NCBI RefSeq assembly: GCF_048548695.1
Contig: NZ_JBLYIF010000003.1
Length of the DNA stretch: 64,000 bases
Strand: one strand, 5' to 3'
DNA from: Neptuniibacter sp048548695
GTDB lineage: Bacteria > Pseudomonadota > Gammaproteobacteria > Pseudomonadales > Balneatricaceae
A program made the position numbers and the translations under genes. Under the pieces are notes generated by a model. It was given only the letters and a program-made list of their open reading frames with translations. It did no database searches and was not told the origin of the DNA. Each line of letters opens with the position of its first letter. Position 1 is the stretch's first letter. Positions 42,376-51,163 of the stretch are shown here, piece by piece.

Positions 42376-43146
42376 TTAAATTCGTTGCAGTAATTGATTC
42401 TTTTTCGTGGTGAACTCTTCATCAGAAATGGCCCCTGCATCCCGCAGGCGCGCCAGTTTTTCGATCAGGTCCAGCGCTTCATTAGACGATTCTGTGTGCG
42501 GCGCGGAGTACTGCGGGGCCGTATTTTGTGGTTCCGGTTGGCTGTACTGTGGCGCATTGTTTTGCGGTTGGGCAAAGTTGGTATTCGGTTGTGCCGGGAC
42601 TCCGGGGCCAGAGACAATGGGCAGGCTGCTTACGGCGACGGTTCCGTATTGGCTGCTGAAGGTTAATGACGTATCTCCACCTTGCTGCTGGCTTACCCCG
42701 CTGATCTGGTGATTCAGGGTGTCATATACAGTGACTTGACCAAAATGCTCTACCGCCAGGCGTCCGGGAAAAACCGCGTAGCGAATATCGTTTTGTCCGC
42801 CGGAGCTGAAAGGCGCTCCAAGGTCAGCAGGCCACCATTGATTACTGCCGGGTGTGCCCGGTTTAACAACAGGAAATACCTGCAGGTTCGCAAGGCCGTT
42901 TGAAAGCTCATTACAGAGGTTATCAACTGTCGCTTTTAACCCGTGATTAAACATGTCGCCTACCATCGTCATGCCACCGCGCATCCATTGCCCGGAGCCT
43001 CCGAGTTCAGGGCAGTTAAACTGCGCCATGCTCCCGCCGCCGTTGTTAACAGCAATTAACATATGGATGACAGCATCTTGGCTCAGATTGTAACGTTGCG
43101 CTACATCCTGCACCAATTGAGTGCCTTGTGGCGTAAGGGTTTGCAT
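42376..43146 (-). CDS. SHOCT-domain protein of unknown function
   Basis: A 256-aa soluble protein. The N-terminal part is a conserved region of unknown role (VAQRYNLSQDAVIHMLIAVNNGGGSMAQF near residues 14-42, split by a Gly-rich turn). The middle, about 180-215, is a low-complexity repeat of PQYSQPEPQNTAPQYSAP type. The C-terminal 30 residues are a SHOCT motif (LIEKLARLRDAGAISDEEF), a short oligomerisation element common in bacterial proteins. The start follows GGGGATCTCC-type sequence with a purine-rich site. No partner is evident; the gene next to the island is part of the native chromosome. Confidence 0.8.
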   Translation of the reverse strand: MQTLTPQGTQLVQDVAQRYNLSQDAVIHMLIAVNNGGGSMAQFNCPELGGSGQWMRGGMTMVGDMFNHGLKATVDNLCNELSNGLANLQVFPVVKPGTPGSNQWWPADLGAPFSSGGQNDIRYAVFPGRLAVEHFGQVTVYDTLNHQISGVSQQQGGDTSLTFSSQYGTVAVSSLPIVSGPGVPAQPNTNFAQPQNNAPQYSQPEPQNTAPQYSAPHTESSNEALDLIEKLARLRDAGAISDEEFTTKKNQLLQRI

Positions 43147-43294
43147 GGGGATCTCCAGTTTTTGGTAGGCGTTATGAAAGACCGCCCTTTGGACAGCAAT
43201 TATACAGCAATTAGATAAGAATTAATGACTGGCAAGCTCAGTTGGCTAGATAAATCTAGCTTTTTAAAACACTGTTTTTCGGGCTCAGCGTAGC

Positions 43295-43702
43295 TCAGGT
43301 CTGATCGCCAAAGGGGTAGGGGGTATTCTCTTCTTCATCCTCGTCATTCAACCAGTGCATGGCCTGCAGTAGCTGGCTGGCTGAGAAATGTTTCAGTTCG
43401 CCCCGAGTAAAGTGACTGGCGAGCCTGGATGCCCATTCGAGCCAATCCGGTCCGCCGACAATGGCGCAGCGGTATAACTGATCGCCGTGTGCCAAGCCAA
43501 AACGTGCATCTTCCCACATGGCACCGGGTTGCCAGCCTTTGAAATGTGGATCGAGAAACAATAGCAGGCGTGGTTCCGGGTGGGCCTGGCTGACATGTTC
43601 AAATAGCGGCAGGAAAGTGGTTTTATAGTCCTCTGCTGTCAGCTCGTCAGTGGCCTGTAAGACCATGATATCGCCTGTGGTTTCCGGTAGAACATATAAC
43701 AT
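43295..43702 (-). CDS. STAS/SpoIIAA-like protein
   Basis: A 135-aa soluble protein of the SpoIIAA-like (STAS/SEC14-type) family. It has an N-terminal beta strand with DELTAEDYKTTFLPLFE, a central LLLFLDPHFKGWQPGAMWEDARFG, and YRCAIVGGPDWLEW before a C-terminal helix. Such proteins are small and common in aquatic proteobacteria; lipid or partner binding is proposed for the fold, but no firm function is known. The acidic tail DEDEEENTPYPFGD is notable. A GGGAG site precedes the ATG. It is divergent from the B12 uptake genes. Confidence 0.82.
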   Translation of the reverse strand: MLYVLPETTGDIMVLQATDELTAEDYKTTFLPLFEHVSQAHPEPRLLLFLDPHFKGWQPGAMWEDARFGLAHGDQLYRCAIVGGPDWLEWASRLASHFTRGELKHFSASQLLQAMHWLNDEDEEENTPYPFGDQT

Positions 43703-43871
43703 TTCACACTCCCTTTATTGGCTTGGGCTACTGGCGGTGGCCATTATACGGTGCCGCGTTTTGTGTGGCATCTTCAGTTTCGTTCATATTGTAACGAACG
43801 TCATTCATTTGACCCGGCCAGAGAGCATGGTATGGTTGCGCCCGCTGACAGCTTGATGTGTCGGCGCACGT

Positions 43872-44020
43872 AATGGTGCCTTGACGGCTTCATAGGGAAC
43901 ACGGTGCAAAACCGTGGCTGCCCCCGCAACTGTAATCAGAGAGTTGCAGCTTCAAATACCACTGGCCCCGGCCGGGAAGGTGAGCTGCCGCGATGACCTG
44001 ACAGCCAGGATACCTGCCAT
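43872..44020 (+). promoter_or_regulatory. Cobalamin (B12) riboswitch
   Basis: The class-defining elements occur in order: CATAGGGAACACGGTG near 43891-43906, the GCTGCCCCCGCAACTGTAA block at 43917-43935, CCACTGG near 43959, GCCGGGAAGG at 43971-43980, and the 3' closing part CAGCCAGGATACCTGCC at 44002-44018. About 170 bases separate the aptamer end from the btuB start, with a dyad CAATATGCTTATATTG at 44097-44112 in the likely expression platform. Adenosylcobalamin binding should shut off btuB and the genes after it. Confidence 0.95.
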
Positions 44021-44190
44021 TACGACAGCCTTAATCGGCTGTGTGTCACCTGCCAGACAGCGGAGGGCTGGACTGGGCGGACTGCGCATAGGTGACAATA
44101 TGCTTATATTGTTGCCGGTGTTGTTAAGCCAGATTCCGCCTAGGCCAGGATTGACCACCGGCTCTTGATAGATCTTATTAGGAGCAGTAC

Positions 44191-46068
44191 ATGTCACGAT
44201 TTCTCCATCTCCCGCTTACTCTGTTATCCACAGCCATGGTGTGTGCTCAGCCGGTATACGCTGACAGTGCTGATCAGTCTTTTCTGGTAGTCGCGTCCCG
44301 TGTTGATACGGCGCGTTTTGAAACCGGCAGTTCGGTTTCTGTATTGGATCAGTCAGAACTGGCTGCGCGTCAGGTTAGAACGGTTGCCGAAGCGTTGCGC
44401 ACGGTGCCCGGAGTCAGCGTGGTTCAGGCGGGTGGCCCTGGCGGGCAGACCCAGGTAAGGATTCGCGGTGCTGAAGCCAACCACACCTTGGTACTGCTGG
44501 ATGGCATCGAAGTGAGTGCCACGTCTGGTACCGACTTTGACCTCGCCCATATACTCACCTTGAATGTCGAGCGGATCGAAATTCTGCGGGGAGCGCAGAC
44601 TGCACTGTGGGGGCCGGATGCGCTGGGTGGTGTGATTAACATCATTACTCGTAAAGGGCAGGGCGCGCCGGAATATAGCGTGCAGATGGAGGCGGGTCGT
44701 TATGACAGTCATCAGGAAACCCTGACCCTGCAGGGTGGCTCCGATAAAGGTCACTATGCACTGGCGGTCAGTCACCAAAAGACCCGCGGTATTTCAGTGG
44801 CACCAGAAGCGCTGGGTAACACAGAGCGTGACGGTTATCGTAATCAGACGCTGAATCTGAAAGCAGGCCTTTACCTCAGCGAGCGGGCCGAGCTGGATCT
44901 GGTACTGCGTCACACCAAGGCGGACGTGGCATATGATTTCAACCCGTTCGATGCCGATGCGACGGCCGATGTCGCCCAGACATTTGCTCGTGTCGGCGGC
45001 CGCTGGCAGAGCCAGGATCTGCACTGGCAGCATAAACTCGACCTGTCTTTGGCGGATAATGACCGTGATGATTATAGTGCCGGTGTGCACTCGACAGTGA
45101 ACCGGGGACGCAAAGAAAAACTGGCGTATCAGGGCACCTATCAGTGGAGCGAAGGGCAGGCGGATCAGCACTTGACCCTGGCACTGGAAGGGGAAAATGA
45201 AGCCTTTATCAACGAATATATTCATCCTATGTGGGGTTATCGGGTTGATAAAACCCACCAGACTCGTGGTGCGGCGTTGGAATATGGCCTTAACCTGGAG
45301 CAGGACCTGTACTTAATTATGGATCTGCGTCGGGACAAGAGTAATCTGTTTGACCATGAGACGACTTGGCGGTTGGCAGTGGCTTCATGGTTGGGCGAGC
45401 AGGTCCGGTTGCACAGCAGTATTGGCAAGGGGATCAAATACCCTTCGCTGACTGAGCTGTATGGCTACTCGACAGACTTTATCGGTAACCCAGATCTGAA
45501 GCCGGAACGTGCCCGCACCATTGACCTGGGTGCGGAATACCATTTCGCCCAGCTGGATGGACTGATAGACCTGACATTGTTCCGTAACCGAGTGGAAGAC
45601 CTGATAGTCGGGGCGGGTATTAGCTCGTTAAACACTGAGCAACAAGCGACACTGAAAGGTGTTGAGCTGGCGCTGGAGCTGAAACCGAGTGACCGCTTAA
45701 GGCTCAATGCCAGTTATACCTACACCGCGACCGACGACGGTACGGGCGCTGACCTACAGCGTCGCCCACGCCATTCTGTCAGCTTGGGGAGTAGCTACCT
45801 GCTGTCAAATGGTAAGACTGAATTGACTACGACGTTTCATCACCAGGGCAAACGTTATGACACTAACTTTAACGTCTGGCCTGCAGAGCGGGTGACCCTG
45901 GGTAGCTATACCCTGCTGGATCTGGCACTCAGTCACCAGTATTCTCCAGCATTGAGTCTATATGCACGCTTGGATAATACATTTGATCAGGATTATGAAG
46001 AGGTGTTTGAGTACGCCAGCGAAGGTCGCATGCTCACCCTGGGCTTTACCTGGACCGGTGGGCTCTGA
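44191..46068 (+). CDS. btuB: TonB-dependent vitamin B12 receptor
   Basis: A 625-aa outer-membrane receptor. The signal peptide is residues 1-24 (ending AQPVYA). A TonB-box-like SFLVVASR follows, then the plug domain (about 50-155) with VRTVAEALRTVPGVSV, QTQVRIRGAEANHTLVLLDG and ALWGPDALGGVINIITR. The 22-strand barrel ends GFTWTGGL. Length is normal for BtuB, and placement directly after a cobalamin riboswitch and before btuF-btuC-btuD identifies the ligand as a cobamide. AGGAG lies at 8 bases from the ATG. Confidence 0.96.
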   Translation: MSRFLHLPLTLLSTAMVCAQPVYADSADQSFLVVASRVDTARFETGSSVSVLDQSELAARQVRTVAEALRTVPGVSVVQAGGPGGQTQVRIRGAEANHTLVLLDGIEVSATSGTDFDLAHILTLNVERIEILRGAQTALWGPDALGGVINIITRKGQGAPEYSVQMEAGRYDSHQETLTLQGGSDKGHYALAVSHQKTRGISVAPEALGNTERDGYRNQTLNLKAGLYLSERAELDLVLRHTKADVAYDFNPFDADATADVAQTFARVGGRWQSQDLHWQHKLDLSLADNDRDDYSAGVHSTVNRGRKEKLAYQGTYQWSEGQADQHLTLALEGENEAFINEYIHPMWGYRVDKTHQTRGAALEYGLNLEQDLYLIMDLRRDKSNLFDHETTWRLAVASWLGEQVRLHSSIGKGIKYPSLTELYGYSTDFIGNPDLKPERARTIDLGAEYHFAQLDGLIDLTLFRNRVEDLIVGAGISSLNTEQQATLKGVELALELKPSDRLRLNASYTYTATDDGTGADLQRRPRHSVSLGSSYLLSNGKTELTTTFHHQGKRYDTNFNVWPAERVTLGSYTLLDLALSHQYSPALSLYARLDNTFDQDYEEVFEYASEGRMLTLGFTWTGGL

Positions 46069-46075
46069 TCAGGTC

Positions 46076-47008
46076 ATGACACGTGTTGGGCTGGTCCTGT
46101 TGCTGGTACTGACTGTGCCGGTACAGGCAGGGCTACGCCCCGGGCTGTTCAGTGATGGCCTGCTGCAATCCAGTCAGTTGCTGGGCGAGCAATTTCCCAA
46201 ACAGCTGCTGGATCCGTTGGGTGGCAGTCATGTTTTGCCCGCACCACCCTCCCGTATTGTCTCGGCCACGCTGGCCAGTGATGAAATGCTGGCTGCCCTC
46301 GGCGCGACCCAGCGGGTTGTCGGGGTCACCCATCTGGTTGATAACCCTCGGTTATCCAATGTGCCTGATGTCTATCCCGCCAGTGTGGCGCGAGTGAGTG
46401 GTGATATTGAATCGATTCTGGCGCTGCAGCCTGATCTGGTGATTGTCGCCAGCTATACCCGGGTTGAAACCGTGCGCTTGTTGTTGGGGGCGGGCATTCC
46501 GGTGCTGCGTTTACAGGCACCGCTGTCTTTGGCCGATCTGGAGCGCAACCTGACGCTGTTAGCGCACCTGACCGGCCATACTGAGACGCTGGCTGCGTTG
46601 GTGGCGGGCTGGCAGACTGTTGTCCCGGTCAATTCGTCCCAGCCACGTGTGCTCTATTATGACCTTTCTGGCAGTTCAGTGGGGCCGGGTGATCTGACGC
46701 ATGAGTTAATTGAACGGGCTGGCGGCTACAATGTGTTGCGGGATACCGGGTTGCAAGGTGTGCAGCGCCTCTCTGCCGAGCAGGCTATCAGCCTGCAGCC
46801 TGACGTTATCTTGTTGAGCGGCTGGGATATTCAAGCTAAGGCAGATCAACAGATGTACACGAACCCCGCCTGGCAGAACGTACCGGCAATAAAGCAGCGC
46901 CGGGTGTGTGTGCTGCAAGGTGCATGGCGCTCCTCAGCATCGCATTTTCGCTGGCAGGGGTTTGCCCAGATTCAGCAATGCTTGATGGATAGGGAGGAAC
47001 AGCCTTGA
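46076..47008 (+). CDS. btuF: Cobalamin ABC transporter periplasmic binding protein
   Basis: A 310-aa type III periplasmic binding protein. The signal peptide is MTRVGLVLLLVLTVPVQA. Mature features are SRIVSATLASDEMLAALGA, VVGVTHLVDNPR, IESILALQPDLVIVAS and the C-terminal LQPDVILLSGWD. The frame is open further upstream, overlapping btuB, but the ATG at 46076 supplies the signal peptide and lies 7 bases after the btuB stop. The N-terminal part carries an extra stretch of about 45 residues before the binding domain, longer than usual for BtuF. It delivers B12 to the BtuC permease. Confidence 0.9.
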   Translation: MTRVGLVLLLVLTVPVQAGLRPGLFSDGLLQSSQLLGEQFPKQLLDPLGGSHVLPAPPSRIVSATLASDEMLAALGATQRVVGVTHLVDNPRLSNVPDVYPASVARVSGDIESILALQPDLVIVASYTRVETVRLLLGAGIPVLRLQAPLSLADLERNLTLLAHLTGHTETLAALVAGWQTVVPVNSSQPRVLYYDLSGSSVGPGDLTHELIERAGGYNVLRDTGLQGVQRLSAEQAISLQPDVILLSGWDIQAKADQQMYTNPAWQNVPAIKQRRVCVLQGAWRSSASHFRWQGFAQIQQCLMDREEQP

Positions 47009-48030
47009 GGCATAAGCAAGCTGGCATCGTGGCGCTGTTCATTGCGTTGCTGGTGGCACTGGCCTTATTGAACCTGTTGCAGGGTCCTGCCGAGATCGGT
47101 GTTATCGCGGGCCTGCAGTTGATGGCGATGCAGCTGGGCTGGTTATCGCCGGAGACGCTGCCTGCCTGGCAGTTGGATATCATGCAGCATGTGCGTGAAC
47201 CCCGGGTGCTGGTGGCGATGTTGAGTGGTACCTGTTTTGCGCTCAGCGGCGCGGTAATGCAGGGGTTGTTCCGCAATCCACTGGCTTCACCTTCAATTCT
47301 TGGCGTGTCTTCCGGTGCGTCGCTGGGCGCGGTGATTGCCCTGTATCTGGGACTGGCATCGGTGTCAGTGTGGGCACTGCCCTTGCTGGCTGGACTGGGT
47401 GCCGCCGGTACGCTGTTGCTGGTATATCGTATCGCCTTGCTGGCCGGTCATACGGTGATGAGTACCCTGCTGCTGGCGGGTATTGCGGTGGGGGCCATGA
47501 ATGGTGCCGCCGCCGCTTTTGTGCTGGCGCTGTCTCTGGAGCAGTGGGAGGTTGGTCGGATGATAGTCTACTGGACCATGGGTGGGCTTGAGGCGCGAAC
47601 TTGGGACCATGTATTGCTGATCCTGCCGGTTGTTTTGTTGTTGCCGCTGGTATTCGCCCAGGCGCGGCGATTGGATATGTTGATGCTGGGTGAGGTGCAT
47701 GCCGCTTCGGCGGGGCTGGATGTGGCACGGACCCGGCTGCTGTTGCTGGTGCTTACAGCCGTGATGATTGCCCTGGCTGTTTCGGTCAGCGGCGGCATCG
47801 GTTTTATTGGCCTGGTGGTGCCCCATGTGGTGCGGCTGCTCATTGGCACCAACCATCGCTGGTTATTGCCAGTTTCTGCGTTGGGTGGCGCGGTATTTTT
47901 GCTGCTGGCAGATTTGATCAGTCGCCAGCTGTTCAATGATGGCAGTGTACCCGTGGGTGTGATAACTGCGGCCTTTGGTGCCCCGTTCTTTCTGTTCTTG
48001 CTGGTACGTCGGCGTTGGAGTCTGGGGTAA
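47005..48030 (+). CDS. btuC: Cobalamin ABC transporter permease, FecCD family
   Basis: A 341-aa permease with about ten hydrophobic helices and the FecCD family landmarks REPRVLVAMLSGTCFALSGAVMQG-type (here VREPRVLVAMLSGT), FRNPLASPSILGVSSGASLGA, and GGIGFIGLVVPHVVR near residue 255. Translation starts with TTG at 47005, overlapping the btuF stop by 4 bases, with GGAGG 7 bases upstream. It passes B12 across the inner membrane with BtuD. Confidence 0.94.
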   Translation: MRHKQAGIVALFIALLVALALLNLLQGPAEIGVIAGLQLMAMQLGWLSPETLPAWQLDIMQHVREPRVLVAMLSGTCFALSGAVMQGLFRNPLASPSILGVSSGASLGAVIALYLGLASVSVWALPLLAGLGAAGTLLLVYRIALLAGHTVMSTLLLAGIAVGAMNGAAAAFVLALSLEQWEVGRMIVYWTMGGLEARTWDHVLLILPVVLLLPLVFAQARRLDMLMLGEVHAASAGLDVARTRLLLLVLTAVMIALAVSVSGGIGFIGLVVPHVVRLLIGTNHRWLLPVSALGGAVFLLLADLISRQLFNDGSVPVGVITAAFGAPFFLFLLVRRRWSLG

Positions 48031-48033
48031 ACA

Positions 48034-48837
48034 ATGGCTTTTCTACGGTGTGAACAGCTCAGTTATCAGTATGCAGATCAAACCGTACTGCAGCCGACTA
48101 CGCTGGAATTTAAAGCCGGACAGTGTGTTGGCCTGATCGGCGCTAATGGCGCGGGAAAATCGACACTGTTGCAACTGCTGATGGGCCTGAAACCGCCTCA
48201 TGCAGGGCGGGTGCAATTGCAGGATGAGGATATCGCCCGTTGCTCTCGCGAGACTATCGGGCGGGCATTGTCTTATGTGCCACAGTACAGTCCGGATGAT
48301 GTTGGTCTGAGTGTAACGGATGTGGTGGCTATGGGCCGTTATGTACATCAACCGCGCTGGCTGGGTGTTAATCCGGCAGATCAGGCAGTCATATCCCTGG
48401 CATTACAGCAGACCGACCTGACTGCCTTGGCAGCGCGCCCCTTGCATGCACTGTCTGGGGGGGAACGGCAGCGGGTGTTTATTGCCCGGGCACTGGCGCA
48501 GCAGGCGGCTATGCTGTTGCTGGATGAACCCACCGCCAGTCTGGACCTGAATCACCAGTTGGAAGTGATGCAGTTGCTATCTGAGTTTGTAACCCGTGGT
48601 GGTGGCGTTGTGATTGCCTTGCACGATCTGAACCTGGCAGCGCGTTTTTGTCAGCGTTTGGTATTGCTGAGTGCAGGCCAGGTGGTGGCAGACGGTTCCC
48701 CGGCAGAGGTCCTGACACCGGATAATCTGGCCAGTTATTTTCAAGTGCATGCCGAGGTAACGGTGGAGGCCTCGACGGGCGGGTTACGCATCAATCCGCT
48801 AGCACCGGTGGCAGAGGACTACTCCAGCCGGAACTGA
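48034..48837 (+). CDS. btuD: Cobalamin ABC transporter ATPase
   Basis: A 267-aa ATPase. Walker A GANGAGKSTLLQ near residues 36-47, signature LSGGERQRVFIARAL, Walker B MLLLDEPTASLDLNHQ, and the switch His in IALHDLNLA. The order and 3-base gap from btuC place it in one transport operon. Its last 19 bases overlap the 3' end of the convergent tonB gene, so the two transcripts are complementary at their 3' ends and neither has a terminator inside the overlap. Confidence 0.95.
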   Translation: MAFLRCEQLSYQYADQTVLQPTTLEFKAGQCVGLIGANGAGKSTLLQLLMGLKPPHAGRVQLQDEDIARCSRETIGRALSYVPQYSPDDVGLSVTDVVAMGRYVHQPRWLGVNPADQAVISLALQQTDLTALAARPLHALSGGERQRVFIARALAQQAAMLLLDEPTASLDLNHQLEVMQLLSEFVTRGGGVVIALHDLNLAARFCQRLVLLSAGQVVADGSPAEVLTPDNLASYFQVHAEVTVEASTGGLRINPLAPVAEDYSSRN

Positions 48838-49583
48838 AATTTGAACAACTGCTGCTCGGTGATTCGGCCGACAGCATGGGTTTGAAACCGTTCGAGATAG
48901 ATAAACCTGATTACCGCTTGGTCCAGCAGTTTGTGATGACTTGATTGTACCAATTCATGCCGTGTTACCTTGCCGTGCTGATTTAGCCAAAGCTTGACTC
49001 TGACCTCGCCCTCTTGCTGTCGACGGACGGCCAGGGGTGGGTAATTGGGAGTGCGGCCTGATACAACCGTCAGCGCAGGGGGAGTACTTACCTCAGAAGT
49101 CACTTTGTCGCTGGGCGGTTTGGCGGGTGACAGAGTGCTTGCTGTGGTGTTGGTCTGACCACTGGCAAACACCGGCTCCGGTGGTTGGGTCGTCTGGCTG
49201 CGTTTGGGTGTCGCGGGTGGCGCTGTTCTGGGCGCAGGCGTTGGTTTGGTTATTGCGGGAGAGGGCTGCAAATCCGGCTCATGCTGGTTTGGCTGGGTGT
49301 TAGCAGGCTTGTGTTTTGCAATTTCCTCGGTAATAGCGGAGGTATCGGCTGGGCTGTCAGGTAGTTCAGCCGCCTTGGTTTCAGGTATGACAGAGTCAGT
49401 CGGTTGAGCCGCTGTAATTTGTACCGTGACGGCTCCGCCACCCTGTTGTGGATCGCTATAATCCCGAATGCTGACCCACTGTAGCAAGGCGGCGTGAGCT
49501 AGCCCTGCCAGTAGCAGGGCAAGTATCAGGGGTAATCGCCGCGCCAGCCATGAAGGTTTTGCGGCTGCAGTTGGATTAGGCAT
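48819..49583 (-). CDS. tonB: TonB energy transducer
   Basis: A 254-aa protein. An N-terminal membrane anchor lies near residues 16-36 (LILALLLAGLAHAALL). A long Pro/Thr/Gln-rich spacer (about 60-165) crosses the periplasm, and the C-terminal TonB domain (about 165-254) has PNYPPLAVRRQQEGEVRVKLWL and a YLERFQTH end. It links the proton motive force to TonB-dependent receptors. There are no exbB or exbD genes nearby, so it must use ExbBD from elsewhere. Its position beside btuB suggests a dedicated role in B12 import (inference). Confidence 0.88.
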   Translation of the reverse strand: MPNPTAAAKPSWLARRLPLILALLLAGLAHAALLQWVSIRDYSDPQQGGGAVTVQITAAQPTDSVIPETKAAELPDSPADTSAITEEIAKHKPANTQPNQHEPDLQPSPAITKPTPAPRTAPPATPKRSQTTQPPEPVFASGQTNTTASTLSPAKPPSDKVTSEVSTPPALTVVSGRTPNYPPLAVRRQQEGEVRVKLWLNQHGKVTRHELVQSSHHKLLDQAVIRFIYLERFQTHAVGRITEQQLFKFQFRLE

Positions 49584-49597
49584 TACCGCGGCCGGAA

Positions 49598-50632
49598 TCA
49601 GTCCTGCACAACACGCCAGTGAATCGTTTCACCCGCCCGGATTGGGACTAGTTGGCTATCGCCCAGGGGATAAGTGGCTGGTACCGTCCAGGGGGCACGT
49701 TCCAGAGTGATCTGGTCACTGTTGCGGGGCAGGCCATAAAAATCAGGGCCGTTGAAACTGGCGAAAGCTTCCAGTTTGTCCAGCGCATTCATCTGCTCGA
49801 AGACTTCCGCATACAGCTCTATGGCGGCATGAGCGGTATAGGAACCGGCACAACCGCAGGCCGCTTCTTTGGCATGTTGCAGATGTGGTGCGGAATCAGT
49901 GCCCAGGAAAAAACGCTTGCTGCCGGAGGTGGCGGCACGTAACAGGGCCTGCTGATGGGTATTACGCTTCAGGATCGGCAGGCAGTAATAGTGCGGACGA
50001 ATACCGCCCGCCAACATATGGTTACGGTTATAGAGCAGGTGATGAGCGGTGATGGTGGCTGCCAGATTTTCATTGCCTGCTGCAACAAACTCAGCAGCGT
50101 CCTGAGTAGTGATATGTTCCAGTACTACTTTCAGTTCCGGGAAATCTTTTAGCAGCGGCGCCAGTGTGCGCTCGATAAAGATTTTTTCACGGTCAAAAAT
50201 ATCGATTTCGGCATCGGTTACTTCACCGTGGATCAGTAACGGCATACCTTCTGCCTGCATCATTTCCAGTACGGGATAGATGTTTTTTACTGAGGTGACA
50301 CCAGAATCTGAATTGGTTGTTGCGCCGGCAGGGTACAGTTTTGCGGCATAGATATGGCCACTTTGACGCGCCTCACGAATGATTTCGGGTGCAGTATTAT
50401 CAGTCAGGTACAACACCATCAGGGGCTTAAAACCCTCCCGATGCGATTGCTGCAGGATACGATCCCGATAAGCCAGCGCCATCTCAGTATCGGTGACCGG
50501 GGGCACTAGATTGGGCATGACAATGACTCGCCCCATATAGCGGCTGGCATCAGGTACAGTGTGTTGTAGGGAGGCGCCATCACGCAGGTGAATGTGCCAA
50601 TCGTCGGGTCGGGTAATAGTCAGTGTGGTCAT
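49598..50632 (-). CDS. pyrC: Dihydroorotase
   Basis: A 344-aa zinc enzyme of pyrimidine synthesis that interconverts carbamoyl aspartate and dihydroorotate. It has the metal-binding HxH in RPDDWHIHLRDG near residues 9-20, the carboxylated lysine in IYAAKLYPAG, His ligands in LLIHGEV and VVLEHITT, and the catalytic Asp in LGTDSAPH. It belongs to the type II (PyrC) branch by length and motifs. It lies 14 bases after the tonB start on the same strand, so pyrC and tonB may share a transcript. Confidence 0.96.
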   Translation of the reverse strand: MTTLTITRPDDWHIHLRDGASLQHTVPDASRYMGRVIVMPNLVPPVTDTEMALAYRDRILQQSHREGFKPLMVLYLTDNTAPEIIREARQSGHIYAAKLYPAGATTNSDSGVTSVKNIYPVLEMMQAEGMPLLIHGEVTDAEIDIFDREKIFIERTLAPLLKDFPELKVVLEHITTQDAAEFVAAGNENLAATITAHHLLYNRNHMLAGGIRPHYYCLPILKRNTHQQALLRAATSGSKRFFLGTDSAPHLQHAKEAACGCAGSYTAHAAIELYAEVFEQMNALDKLEAFASFNGPDFYGLPRNSDQITLERAPWTVPATYPLGDSQLVPIRAGETIHWRVVQD

Positions 50633-50715
50633 AACGCTATACAGGAAGCAGGAAGTGAACGGGCAGCCCGATTAGCGTCGGGCAATAGCGCGCCAGTATA
50701 GCGTTTTTTGACAGA

Positions 50716-51057
50716 TTATTCTTCAATCCAGACTTTGCGTACTGGCTCGCCAAAGTCATCGTAAAGGGTTTTCTGTTTTACGCTGCGGCGAGTCTGAGAG
50801 CCGCGTGATGATGAGGGCTTGCGGGACTTGCTGCGACGAGAGTCAATAGCCGCAAGCAGCTCGGGCACTGGGGTGCGCTCTGTCGCCGCTGTTTTCGGAC
50901 GCTCGATGTAACCTCTGCCCAGGGGGTAGCGACCATCGACCAGGCCGGTTTCACCCATTTGTACTTTCTGAATTTGTCCGCCTTTTTTCAGAAATGCCTC
51001 GACCTCGGACTGCAGCCGGGATCTGATTTCTGCTTTACTGGGACGACGTTCGAACAT
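50716..51057 (-). CDS. Small conserved basic protein of unknown function
   Basis: A 113-aa soluble protein. The N-terminal RPSKAEIRSRLQSEVEAFLKKGGQIQKV is a helix-turn segment of the kind widespread in pseudomonads and relatives, followed by GLVDGRYPLGRG. The middle is Arg/Ser/Lys-rich (about residues 72-92), suggesting a disordered, possibly nucleic-acid-contacting stretch, and the end is acidic (DDFGEPVRKVWIEE). No catalytic motif is seen. It is divergent from the lipoprotein gene at 51164. Confidence 0.7.
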   Translation of the reverse strand: MFERRPSKAEIRSRLQSEVEAFLKKGGQIQKVQMGETGLVDGRYPLGRGYIERPKTAATERTPVPELLAAIDSRRSKSRKPSSSRGSQTRRSVKQKTLYDDFGEPVRKVWIEE

Positions 51058-51163
51058 GTTTGTACGATATCCTTGAAGTGCTGAGGGTATTAGACAATAC
51101 CTCTGGACTTCATGCTTAAATGACTAGACTCTCTATTGTGGCTGGAAACGGGAGAAAGTAAAG

